From the NCBI GenBank assembly GCA_948482865.1, contig CAOMHR010000004.1, forward strand, positions 1-27,805: 27,805 nt of DNA, written 5' to 3'. Below are positions 6,848 through 14,397 of the stretch, piece after piece; position 1 is the stretch's first letter, and each line of letters opens with the position of its first letter. Both the position numbers and the translations under genes were made by a program. Source of the DNA: Christensenellaceae bacterium. GTDB taxonomy: Bacteria > Bacillota > Clostridia > Christensenellales > Borkfalkiaceae. The notes beneath the pieces were generated by a model that did not search any database, was not told the origin of the DNA, and saw only the letters and a list, made by a program, of their open reading frames with translations.

Positions 6848-6865
6848 ATTGGTAAAAATACCAAT
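6848..6865 (-). terminator. Hairpin after the 718-residue lipoprotein gene
   Basis: ATTGGTA-AAAA-TACCAAT is a perfect 7-bp stem 28 bases past the stop codon. On the minus strand it is followed by TGCATTAT rather than a T-run, so it is a weak terminator or an mRNA end-stabilising hairpin. Confidence 0.4.
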
Positions 6866-6893
6866 AAACACTCCGATTTTAAAACCCACCAAA

Positions 6894-9050
6894 TTACATA
6901 ATTAACTGCGGAAAATTATTCTGACAATTTACCCAAATTTGCTTATCTGAATCTCTATTTAGCAAATCAGCCAAAAAGAACATATCGGATTTTTCAGTAT
7001 ATACCGTTAAAGAAACAACTTCTCCTTGATCGTTCCTGTTTTCTGCTATAACATTTAAAGCATATCCATTTTCATTATGCAGAGTATGACAATTCAAAAT
7101 ATTGGTTTTGTCGAAGAAACCAACAAATGTAGCCACCATCGGATAAGCGCCAACTCCTTGAGCATACACTGTCCCAAATAATTCTCCGCCGTAGTAACTG
7201 TTTTCCATATTCACATCAGAAAGTGAAACAGCAAATCCTGCAACAAGAGTGCGTCCGGCTTTCTCATCTTCATTTATGTTGTAAACATTACTTATTGAAT
7301 AGCAATTTATTATGCTGCCTCTAATTAGAGAAAACAGAAACCCCGCGCTATGCAAAACAGCAGTTACTTCACCCGATGAATAACATTGTTCGAAATTACA
7401 ATCAGATACTAAATAAGCAAAACCAAATGCATCGGTTGCCGTAACATTACCGATAGCACAACAATAACGCATAGTCGATGACGAAATTTGATAACAGAAC
7501 CCCGTTGCAGATCCAAGATTTCCGCCATTTATGTATCGGGATGAAACATTACCCATTGCCTTGCAATTTGTTAGAGCAATGCCTTTCGCCTCGCAAATAA
7601 ATCCTGCAGCTCTGCCATAACCGACGATATCGTTATCTGTGTAACAACTCTCAATACTCGTAGTAATTAAATATGCACTATAAATAAATCCGGAAGCGAC
7701 TCTTGCGTTAATATCGCCATGAACAGAACAGTCAGAAATTGATAAGGACGAATTTTTAATACCGTCTATATTACCTATAAATCCGCCAACCTTACCTGAA
7801 TTTGTAAAAATGGATACAAACGTCTCGCTATTATCTATATAAGTTTCTGTTGATTGATTGGTAAAATAATATCCAACTAACCCGCCAATCAATAAATAGT
7901 TAGAAGAATCTGTAACCGTAATATTTCCTTCAACCACACAGCTCTTAATGTATGCGGAATCGCTTACCCCAATTAATCCACCAAAAATAAACGGAAAATC
8001 AGTGGTCATTTCACTCTGTGCATCAGATATTTCAATCCGGATATCAGAATTACAGTTTTCAAAAGTACCGTATCCCATTCCGGCTATCCCGCCTACGGTA
8101 ACATAGTCGTAATCGAACTTATTCCCGCTAATTTTTCCGCTGACGTTCAAATCGTGCATAAAACCGTTTGCCACACCGGCGATAATCCCAATACAGTAAT
8201 TTGTATTGTTTTTTTCAGTATTATAATTAAAAGCTGAAATATTTATGTTTTCAACATTTAAGTTTCCAATTTTGCCATTGTATACAAAACCAAATATCGA
8301 AGGAAAGTTTTTTTCTGTTTCTATCGTTAAATTCTTAATAGTGAATCCGCCACCGTCAAATTGTCCGGCAAAACGCCTACTCTTATCGAAAATCGGCTCG
8401 TGAACCACTCCGCTTAAATCCAAATCGTTTAAAAGTTTAAAGTTGGATTCAGGATAATACCACATATTTTTTAAATGCGTGTAATTTGTTATCGTAAAAG
8501 GGTTGGAAGCAGTACCGTCGCCGCCTTCGTAAAAAAATTCAAACTCTGCTGTTAAAATACAATCTTCGGTTATTTTATCCTGCCGTTTAGGCAATGTTTT
8601 ACCGTCCGACCATTTTACGAACCTGTAGCCTTCATTGGGAACGGCAGTAACTTCCTGCCCGCTTTCGCCGCTTTTCACTGTTTGCTTTGTAAGCCCTTCA
8701 ATGCTACCGCCTTCACCGGCATCATAGGTAATTGTGAAATATTCTACTTTTGCAAACCGCGCGGTTACGTTTATGTCGTGAGATACGTTTTTATCTGTCC
8801 GCGATTGAGTTGTAACCCCGTCCGACCACTGTACAAACTCAAAGCCGTCGCCGGCGACCGCCACAACTTCCGTTCCGCTTTCGCCGTTATGTACAGTCTG
8901 ACAAACGTCGCCTTCTATACTGCCGCCTTCACCCGCAGTATAAATAAGCGAGAACGTTTTGTTCTCTTTGCAACCGGTGCAGGCAGAAAATACAACAGCG
9001 CCAAGACAAACAACGATAATTAAAAGCAAGATTTTAAAAATATTTTTCAT
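6894..9050 (-). CDS. InlB-repeat / GLUG-like surface lipoprotein
   Basis: A 718-residue protein with a lipoprotein signal peptide (hydrophobic core, lipobox FSAC, lipidated Cys24). Two InlB/Listeria-Bacteroides-type repeats at about 32-98 and 103-170 share YTAGEGGSIEG, G.SG.EV.AV...G..FV.WSDG. About 450 residues of degenerate GLUG-like units follow (IGGLVGYYF, VGGFIGNIDG, AAGFICEAKG, FENCNSD), predicted to form a beta-helix-like stalk. It is most likely an adhesin or envelope-associated binding protein; the ligand is unknown. The start is fixed by the signal peptide, but no good ribosome binding site precedes it and a TATAAT box ends only nine bases before the ATG. It is divergent from the response regulator, with repeats B and A filling the gap, which suggests shared control. 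Confidence 0.85.
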   Translation of the reverse strand: MKNIFKILLLIIVVCLGAVVFSACTGCKENKTFSLIYTAGEGGSIEGDVCQTVHNGESGTEVVAVAGDGFEFVQWSDGVTTQSRTDKNVSHDINVTARFAKVEYFTITYDAGEGGSIEGLTKQTVKSGESGQEVTAVPNEGYRFVKWSDGKTLPKRQDKITEDCILTAEFEFFYEGGDGTASNPFTITNYTHLKNMWYYPESNFKLLNDLDLSGVVHEPIFDKSRRFAGQFDGGGFTIKNLTIETEKNFPSIFGFVYNGKIGNLNVENINISAFNYNTEKNNTNYCIGIIAGVANGFMHDLNVSGKISGNKFDYDYVTVGGIAGMGYGTFENCNSDIRIEISDAQSEMTTDFPFIFGGLIGVSDSAYIKSCVVEGNITVTDSSNYLLIGGLVGYYFTNQSTETYIDNSETFVSIFTNSGKVGGFIGNIDGIKNSSLSISDCSVHGDINARVASGFIYSAYLITTSIESCYTDNDIVGYGRAAGFICEAKGIALTNCKAMGNVSSRYINGGNLGSATGFCYQISSSTMRYCCAIGNVTATDAFGFAYLVSDCNFEQCYSSGEVTAVLHSAGFLFSLIRGSIINCYSISNVYNINEDEKAGRTLVAGFAVSLSDVNMENSYYGGELFGTVYAQGVGAYPMVATFVGFFDKTNILNCHTLHNENGYALNVIAENRNDQGEVVSLTVYTEKSDMFFLADLLNRDSDKQIWVNCQNNFPQLIM

Positions 9051-9081
9051 AGTATATTTATTATATCATAATCGGGTAAAA

Positions 9082-9164
9082 TTGTACATAGTCAAATAAA
9101 TTTTTTCGGCGACAGTTTTATAAATAGCTTTTTTATAAATAATTAGTACTTAAATCTAACCATT
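9082..9164. repeat. Repeat B, copy 2 (upstream of 718-residue lipoprotein gene)
   Basis: The second copy of repeat B, 31 bases before the start codon of the lipoprotein gene. The core TTTTTTCGGCGACAGTTTTA (9101-9120) is identical to copy 1. On the minus strand TTGACT (9095-9090) is followed 24 bp later by TATAAT (9065-9060) and 19 bp later by TATGAT. The 24-bp spacing is too long for a standard sigma-A pair, so TTGACT may belong to a regulator site instead. Confidence 0.75.
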
Positions 9165-9196
9165 ATCATATTCACGAAAAGGTTTTAAAAAAGCAA

Positions 9197-9257
9197 TATG
9201 TTTTTAGCGGTACAATTTTGTTGATTTATGTGGGAATTTGTAGTAATATGTGGATAA
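9197..9257. repeat. Repeat A, copy 2 (upstream of response regulator)
   Basis: The second copy of repeat A, ending 13 bases before the response regulator start codon. It holds ATGTGG at 9228-9233 and 9248-9253, again 20 bp apart, and TTGTTG-17 bp-TAGTAA (9218-9223, 9241-9246), the best candidate promoter of the regulator gene. One ATGTGG lies in the spacer and the other near the expected transcription start, so a protein bound there could autoregulate. Confidence 0.8.
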
Positions 9258-9269
9258 AGGAGCCACACT

Positions 9270-10055
9270 ATGGATAGAAAATTAGAAATACTTTTAGTTG
9301 AAGACGACCAGGACGATTGCAAAGAGATAATAAACGCGGTAGACGACGACCCTAACGAATTTGTAGTTATAGGCATAACAAATAACTCCACGCGGGCGCT
9401 GCAATATGTTATGGACGCCAAGCCCGACGCGGTTATTCTTGACCTTGAACTTCATAACGGCGGCGGCGACGGTCTGGACTTTTTAAAGCGTTTGCAAGGC
9501 GTGCATCTTAAACTTATCCCCTTTATCCTTGTAACCACAAACAATATAAGCAGCGTGACCCACGATATCGCAAGAGAGCTGGGCGCCGACTACATAATGA
9601 CGAAAAACCAGCAGGATTACTCTGGCGGAAAAGTTTTGGAATTTTTAAAAATAGCCAAATCCGTAATTTTAAAACGCAGGTCGCAAAGCGACGCGCAGAC
9701 CGAAGAAGAGTCCCCCACGCAGTCGGCAAAACGTATACAAAGGCGTATTTGCGCCGAACTGAACGCCGTTGGCATAAGCCAGAAGTCTATGGGCTACCAG
9801 TATCTGATTGACGCGATATGCATTACCGTTAACGAACCCGTTACGCGCATTTGCAGCGTTATCGGAGAAATGCACAGAAAGACGGAAAACAGCGTGGAAC
9901 GCGCTATGCAAAATGCAATTGACCGCACCTGGAAGACAACCGACATAAACGTATTATTACAGCACTACACCGCAAAAATCAATCCAGACAGGGGCGCGCC
10001 CACGATTACGGAATTCATACACTACTACGCTCAGCAAATTAAAAACGACTATTAA
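9270..10055 (+). CDS. Response regulator with Spo0A-type DNA-binding domain
   Basis: A 261-residue two-component regulator. The receiver domain (about 5-125) has the acidic pocket E11-D12-D13, phosphoacceptor Asp58 (AVILDLEL), the conserved Thr (T89/T90) and Lys112 (MTK). After a Gln/Glu/Ser linker, residues about 150-261 form a Spo0A C-terminal-type helical DNA-binding domain (GISQKSMGYQYLIDAI, ENSVERAMQNAIDRTW, PTITEFIHYYAQQI). It is therefore a Spo0A paralogue or relative, but its partner kinase lies next door and no sporulation genes surround it, so it is probably a dedicated local regulator. It has a strong ribosome binding site (AAAGGAG, 9257-9263). Repeat A just upstream is the natural candidate for its own binding site; this is inferred. 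Confidence 0.9.
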   Translation: MDRKLEILLVEDDQDDCKEIINAVDDDPNEFVVIGITNNSTRALQYVMDAKPDAVILDLELHNGGGDGLDFLKRLQGVHLKLIPFILVTTNNISSVTHDIARELGADYIMTKNQQDYSGGKVLEFLKIAKSVILKRRSQSDAQTEEESPTQSAKRIQRRICAELNAVGISQKSMGYQYLIDAICITVNEPVTRICSVIGEMHRKTENSVERAMQNAIDRTWKTTDINVLLQHYTAKINPDRGAPTITEFIHYYAQQIKNDY

Positions 10056-10059
10056 AAAA

Positions 10060-10095
10060 ATGAGCTGCACTTTAAAGTGCAGCTCATTAATGGAT
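10060..10095 (-). terminator. Terminator of the antisense peptide gene
   Basis: ATGAGCTGCACTTT (10060-10073) and AAAGTGCAGCTCAT (10074-10087) form a perfect 14-bp dyad. On the minus strand it is followed by a T-run (complement of 10053-10059). On the plus strand it is preceded by A's and followed by TAATGG, so it is a poor terminator for the response regulator. Its orientation therefore points to a minus-strand transcript, the peptide gene at 10095-10148. Confidence 0.85.
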
Positions 10096-10148
10096 TAGAT
10101 ATAGAGATAAAAACTTCTACACCAACTCCAGAAATTCTTCCACCACAT
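10095..10148 (-). CDS. 17-residue Trp-rich peptide gene, antisense between regulator and kinase
   Basis: Reads MWWKNFWSWCRSFYLYI then TAA: 17 residues with four Trp, two Phe, two Tyr, one Cys and net positive charge. It is preceded by a near-ideal Shine-Dalgarno AAAGGAGG (10164-10157), eight bases before ATG, and by TATAAT (10181-10176), and is followed eight bases later by a perfect terminator on the same strand. All parts of a gene are present within about 150 bp. It has no signal peptide, so if it is exported it resembles leaderless peptides (for example the RopB-linked peptide of Streptococcus or phenol-soluble modulins). Its place between a response regulator and an AgrC-like kinase suggests a signalling peptide. 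Alternatives are a type I toxin-like membrane peptide or a regulatory antisense RNA with an incidental frame. Confidence 0.65.
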   Translation of the reverse strand: MWWKNFWSWCRSFYLYI

Positions 10149-10175
10149 TCTGCTATCCTCCTTTGTTTTTCTTTG

Positions 10176-10204
10176 ATTATAAAAGTTTTACAAAGAAATC
10201 TAAA
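10176..10204 (-). promoter_or_regulatory. Promoter of the Trp-rich peptide gene
   Basis: On the minus strand TTTAGA (10204-10199) and TATAAT (10181-10176) are separated by exactly 17 bp. The -10 box is perfect and the -35 box matches the consensus at four of six positions. The transcript would start near 10169, just before the Shine-Dalgarno, giving an RNA of about 115 bases. It lies wholly within the regulator-kinase gap. Confidence 0.6.
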
Positions 10205-10255
10205 TTGGGGGTTGGCTGTTACTTTTGTTAGGAATTATTAATTTTTGATTACAAA

Positions 10256-11659
10256 ATGGTTGAAATTATAATAGCGATAATAAAATATTCCGTATTATTT
10301 GCAGGAAGCCTTTACGGCTTTTTAAAACTTTTGCAAATAAAGTTAAAATGGCTTAACTTGCTTGATTTACCTGTAGCTGTTGTCTGCGCAACAGCGTTAT
10401 ATTTTGCAACAAAATATTTACGGCTTTTACTACCGGCAGGTTTTTGGTTACTTACATTTTTATATTGTCTTGCACGCTACAGACGTTCAGTTTTAATTAC
10501 TGCCACCACAAGCGTTATATCCTGCGGTATAACTATTATCAGTATGGTAGTTGCCTTTGTTGTTTCAATCCCTATAGAAATGCTGACGTTTACTTTTATT
10601 CCCAACGAAGAAATAAGAAATATCATAACTGTTTGCATTGTCAGTATTTTGCAATTACTCGCTATTTTTCTTATATTTAAGATTAAAAGATTGCGGAGCG
10701 GAATTTCAATTCAAAATAATAACGGCACAATAGAAATTTTACTGTTAATAAGTATTTTGAGTATATTTCTGATGACATTACTGTACACCGATAATGTAGC
10801 AAATTCACCGACAGAGTTAATTGTTATTACTATTACTTTCTGCGGGTTGGGACTTATTATCTGGTGGAAAAAGCACGTTGCCAACAACTATCAGAAACAG
10901 CTTTACAAACGCAACGAAGAGATATACGAACATCAGATTGGCGAATACGAAAAAGAGCTTGAAAAATTAAAGAGCCATAACGACGATCTGGCTAAAATAA
11001 TACATAGGGACAATAAACTTATACCCGCTATGGCTGCCGCAGTGGAAAAACTGATTGCAAACGCACCCGACAAAAGCGAATACGAAGATTTGCTTAAACA
11101 GCTTAAAAATTTGTCAACGGAGCGCAACCTAATGGTTGAAAGCTATCAGGCAAAATCGGACAACCTGCCCAAGACGGGAAACTGCTCTCTTGACACGGTA
11201 ATGCGGTTTCTGTCCGATAAAGCCGCGCGTAACAATGTTTCCGCCGCGTTTGAAATTGCCGACGGCGCAATTGCCGCGGTATTGCAGGTTTTTAAAGATT
11301 CGGTTGATTTAATAACTATAATTCTCGACCTGGGCGAAAACGCGGTTATTGCGGCAAAAAACACCGAAAATGCAAAAATTATGATTACCTTTGAAATTGA
11401 AAATTCGGTTGCAAGCATAAATTTTTACGACAACGGTCCGCCGTTTGACAAATCGGTAACAGAGAATATGGGTAAAAAGCGCGTTACTACCCACAAGGGC
11501 GAAGGCGGCAGCGGAATAGGTCTTATGACCCTGTTTGAAATATTGAACAAATACAATGCAAGTTACAGTCTTGACGGTAATACGGACAGAGAAGGATTTA
11601 CAAAGCATATCAGAATTTTACTTGATAATATGCGCACAATAACGGTTGAAAAACAATAA
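10256..11659 (+). CDS. Multi-pass GHKL sensor histidine kinase (AgrC-like)
   Basis: A 467-residue membrane kinase. Residues 1-205 hold six or seven hydrophobic segments (for example 5-22, 38-56, 58-75, 82-106, 122-142, 160-177, 186-204) with no large external domain, the layout of AgrC-type peptide sensors. A charged coiled-coil-like stretch (206-245) leads to the histidine box IIHRDNKL (His250). The GHKL ATPase domain has the N box LGENAVIAAKNT (359-370), the DNG motif at about 392 and the G box GEGGSGIGLMTL (414-425). It probably phosphorylates the response regulator 200 bases upstream. The start is uncertain: no good ribosome binding site precedes the ATG, the nearest being AGGA 22 bases away, though a stop codon lies not far upstream in frame. 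Its mRNA, if read from the regulator promoter, overlaps the antisense peptide gene. Confidence 0.88.
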   Translation: MVEIIIAIIKYSVLFAGSLYGFLKLLQIKLKWLNLLDLPVAVVCATALYFATKYLRLLLPAGFWLLTFLYCLARYRRSVLITATTSVISCGITIISMVVAFVVSIPIEMLTFTFIPNEEIRNIITVCIVSILQLLAIFLIFKIKRLRSGISIQNNNGTIEILLLISILSIFLMTLLYTDNVANSPTELIVITITFCGLGLIIWWKKHVANNYQKQLYKRNEEIYEHQIGEYEKELEKLKSHNDDLAKIIHRDNKLIPAMAAAVEKLIANAPDKSEYEDLLKQLKNLSTERNLMVESYQAKSDNLPKTGNCSLDTVMRFLSDKAARNNVSAAFEIADGAIAAVLQVFKDSVDLITIILDLGENAVIAAKNTENAKIMITFEIENSVASINFYDNGPPFDKSVTENMGKKRVTTHKGEGGSGIGLMTLFEILNKYNASYSLDGNTDREGFTKHIRILLDNMRTITVEKQ

Positions 11660-11672
11660 AAAGCAAAAAAAT

Positions 11673-11706
11673 AAGGAGCAAGCTGACGCTTGCTCCTTAA
11701 TGCTTT
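11673..11706. terminator. Bidirectional terminator between kinase and lipoprotein genes
   Basis: AAGGAGCAAGC (11673-11683) and GCTTGCTCCTT (11688-11698) form a perfect 11-bp stem with a TGAC loop. T-runs occur on both strands (11703-11709 on plus, the complement of 11665-11672 on minus). It ends both the kinase transcript and the long minus-strand operon. Confidence 0.92.
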
Positions 11707-11710
11707 TTTA

Positions 11711-14338
11711 TTATACTTGCTGATTTTCTTCGGGGGTTTCTTCAGGATTGGGGTTGGGATTAGGGTTGGGCTTCTCTTCGGGTTTCACAAATGTCGCTGT
11801 ATATACGCCTATACTTGTACCGTAATTATAAACGTCGAAAACATCAAATTTGACGTTAGTTATTTGCGTTCCGTCAAAAGTTAACGTACTGCCTTCCTGC
11901 ATTACACCGAACCAACCGTTAAATTTTCCGTTAGAAAAATTAATTCCTACAACACCGCCGCCGTTGTCAACCAGCTCATAGGTTAATGCAACGGTTCCCG
12001 GTGCCATACCGTCACTGAAGGTTGCTGTACCGTCGGAATTTAAAACAATAGTCACCTTAAAACCGTCAATGCTAAAGGTCCATTTACCTACAAGCTCTGC
12101 AAGGGCTGCCTTTACATCATCCATATTTATTCCCGAAGGTACTTTAAGCAATTCCCTGTGCGATTCTTCAAAGTCGTCCAAATAAACAAGGACAAGTTTG
12201 TAATTTTCAGTAAGCTGAACGCTGTACTTATTGTCGGCGCTTGTAGCGGTTAATACGCCGTCAAGATAAGTATAACTGAAAGTTTCATTTACGTCAGTAC
12301 CTTTGACTACATTTACAGTGCCGCCTTCTGTGTTGAAAGTTATTTCAAAGTCGCCGGCGGTGTAATTACCGTTAAGCATAGCTTCCACGTCGGGCGCTTC
12401 TTCAACGACTACCGTCAGGACGCAACTAACGCTTTGGTCAAGTTTGGACACAACGTTAATGTTGTAAGTTCCCGCAGCGGTTGCAACAAAGCTGTGACCT
12501 TTATCGGTTGCGGTAAGCGTTGCATTCTGCGTGCCTGCCGCAAGGGTAACGTCCGCGCTTGCGTCGTAAATATAAGGGTCGTACGGGTCATAAAAATCGC
12601 CCGCGTCCGTCGTGAACGTCAACGTCTGACCTTTGTATACCGTAACGCTGTCAGTCTTCTTCGAATCGTAAATGTCCTTAGCGTCGTTATAAAGATTTAC
12701 CATAGTAACCAGCTTTTCGGGAGCGGATTCGCTTACGTGCAGGTTAAACGTTTTAACCGCGTCGCCCACGCAAATTTTGATACTGAAATCTCCCGTTGCC
12801 TGACGGCAGGTCAAAAGTATGCTTTTATTAACATTATCGTAATAACCGCTGATACCGGTGTCACTATGCACAAATTCTTCCGAAGATAATACAAGCGTTT
12901 CTTTACCGTCTTCAACGATATAAACTTTTACAGGGTTCAACGATATGTATTCGCCTGCCGTTCCGGGCGTAAAATCATCCAGATAAAGTTGCAAATTACC
13001 CGCCGTAGTAATATCGGCTTCCCCACTCTTTAAACGGGTTTTAATCATATAAATCTCTTCATAAACACCCAAAATTTGCTTTAAAATATCGGGGTTGTTA
13101 TCAGGAGTGTTATCAAACTCGTACTTGCTTACTTGGCGCCCGGAGAACAAATCGAAAGAATCTACGGCAATTTCGTCAAAGTTCCAAGGATTTTCGGGAA
13201 TTTCTTCAAGGTCTGCAAAAGCGGTCTGGGTAAGCGTTACAACCTTTGTTGAACCGGGCGCTTCCCCTTGCTTAGGGCTGTAAGTATACGTAGCTTCGTC
13301 AAAGTCGTAAGGCTTTGTCGCTCCTAAGTCGTAACTGTATGCAAACGTTTCCGTAGTGCAGGTAAAAGTTTTAAGCATATAGTTGTGACCCAGAGTAAAA
13401 TCTACCGTGAAATGATAAATAAAGTCGGTATTTTGTTTGCTATTGGAAGAAAGGTTTACCACCGTCCAGGAGAACGAGTAAACGTCGCCGTTAACGCTTT
13501 CGGTAAACTGGGTATTGTATGCTTCGTTAGGTTCGGTTGCCGCTTCATAAAGCGAGCCAAGCAATTCTTCCGCGCCGTAACAGGAATCGTAATTTGCGGG
13601 ATTGATAAAATTATATCCTGCAAACATATCTGCGTCCTGTTCGCCTGCCTCACGGTATGCGCCGCCTTCAAAAACTATACCGCTGATTTTATCTTCCGCA
13701 TCCTTTTCCAGCCAGTACTCGCTGTCGCCCTTAACGTGGGTGTAATTTTTACCGTATTCGTAAAGCAACTCGCTAACACGTTCCTTGTCAGAGCCCGCCA
13801 ATTTTGTACTTGACGTACCTACGCCCTTGCCTACAAGCGAAGAATAGAGCGTATCGGTTGCAGTTTCCACAGCGTCTTCAACGGTAAAAGTTACGTCATT
13901 TTTAAACTGTTTTGCAGCAAATACTATGTCGCCGTCTGCATGCGCATAAGTATATTGGTTTATTGCATACGTGGGCTTATCTTCCAACTTTTTAACAGTA
14001 TACTTGCTGTCGCCGAGTTTGGGAAGAGCAACCTTGACGGTGTGCGACGGGTCGGTTGCGCACACGTTTGACGCGCTGCCTTCTTTATCCGCAGTAGGTT
14101 CGACCGTCTGCCAGGTTCCGTACTTGTGACCAAGCGCGGGGATAACCCTGGTACCCGTTTTGCCGTCCGCTTTACATGTACCGGTTTCAACGCCTTCCGT
14201 GGTGCAGGTAGCCGGAGTGGTTACCGTCCAGTCGGTGTACTCGTGCGTATGCTTATTACAACCAGAAAAAGCAACAGCAACAGTAGTAGCACTCATTGTG
14301 ACGGCAACTATAGCCGCCAAGAGTTTTTTGTTTTTCAT
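11711..14338 (-). CDS. Large surface lipoprotein with Cys-rich repeat and Ig-like regions
   Basis: An 875-residue lipoprotein: hydrophobic signal, lipobox FSGC, lipidated Cys27. Residues about 30-100 hold the repeat HTHEYTDWTVTTPATCTTEG...TGTC and LGHKYGTWQTVEPTADKEGSASNVC, common in secreted clostridial proteins. The middle contains Ig-like stretches (SVTVYKGQTLTFTTDAG..., GTYNINVVSKLDQSVSCVLTVVVEE, about 560-655), then two domains at about 660-735 and 740-855, each resembling small lipocalin-like or META-like beta units (LNGNYTAGDFEITF, LVGKWTFSIDGFKVTIVL). The tail is an Asn-Pro repeat. AAGGAG precedes the start. It begins 59 bases after the preceding lipoprotein gene with no terminator between, so it is probably the last gene of the MoxR/VWA operon. 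Its role is unknown; presumably it is an envelope client or ligand-binding protein. Confidence 0.8.
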   Translation of the reverse strand: MKNKKLLAAIVAVTMSATTVAVAFSGCNKHTHEYTDWTVTTPATCTTEGVETGTCKADGKTGTRVIPALGHKYGTWQTVEPTADKEGSASNVCATDPSHTVKVALPKLGDSKYTVKKLEDKPTYAINQYTYAHADGDIVFAAKQFKNDVTFTVEDAVETATDTLYSSLVGKGVGTSSTKLAGSDKERVSELLYEYGKNYTHVKGDSEYWLEKDAEDKISGIVFEGGAYREAGEQDADMFAGYNFINPANYDSCYGAEELLGSLYEAATEPNEAYNTQFTESVNGDVYSFSWTVVNLSSNSKQNTDFIYHFTVDFTLGHNYMLKTFTCTTETFAYSYDLGATKPYDFDEATYTYSPKQGEAPGSTKVVTLTQTAFADLEEIPENPWNFDEIAVDSFDLFSGRQVSKYEFDNTPDNNPDILKQILGVYEEIYMIKTRLKSGEADITTAGNLQLYLDDFTPGTAGEYISLNPVKVYIVEDGKETLVLSSEEFVHSDTGISGYYDNVNKSILLTCRQATGDFSIKICVGDAVKTFNLHVSESAPEKLVTMVNLYNDAKDIYDSKKTDSVTVYKGQTLTFTTDAGDFYDPYDPYIYDASADVTLAAGTQNATLTATDKGHSFVATAAGTYNINVVSKLDQSVSCVLTVVVEEAPDVEAMLNGNYTAGDFEITFNTEGGTVNVVKGTDVNETFSYTYLDGVLTATSADNKYSVQLTENYKLVLVYLDDFEESHRELLKVPSGINMDDVKAALAELVGKWTFSIDGFKVTIVLNSDGTATFSDGMAPGTVALTYELVDNGGGVVGINFSNGKFNGWFGVMQEGSTLTFDGTQITNVKFDVFDVYNYGTSIGVYTATFVKPEEKPNPNPNPNPEETPEENQQV

Positions 14339-14397
14339 ATCTGTTCTCCTTAAAAATTTTTCGGTTAAAAACCGGTTTTAATAAATTTGTGTCAAAA

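Noticed and set aside
10060..10087. The dyad as terminator of the response regulator on the plus strand
   Set aside because: It is followed by TAATGG on the plus strand with no T-run; the T-run is on the minus strand, so it fits the antisense peptide gene instead.
12434..12889. Long antisense frames within the lipoprotein genes (also 13385-13813)
   Set aside because: They lie wholly opposite strongly supported coding sequence, lack ribosome binding sites, and have the Val/Arg/Cys-rich composition of a shadow frame.
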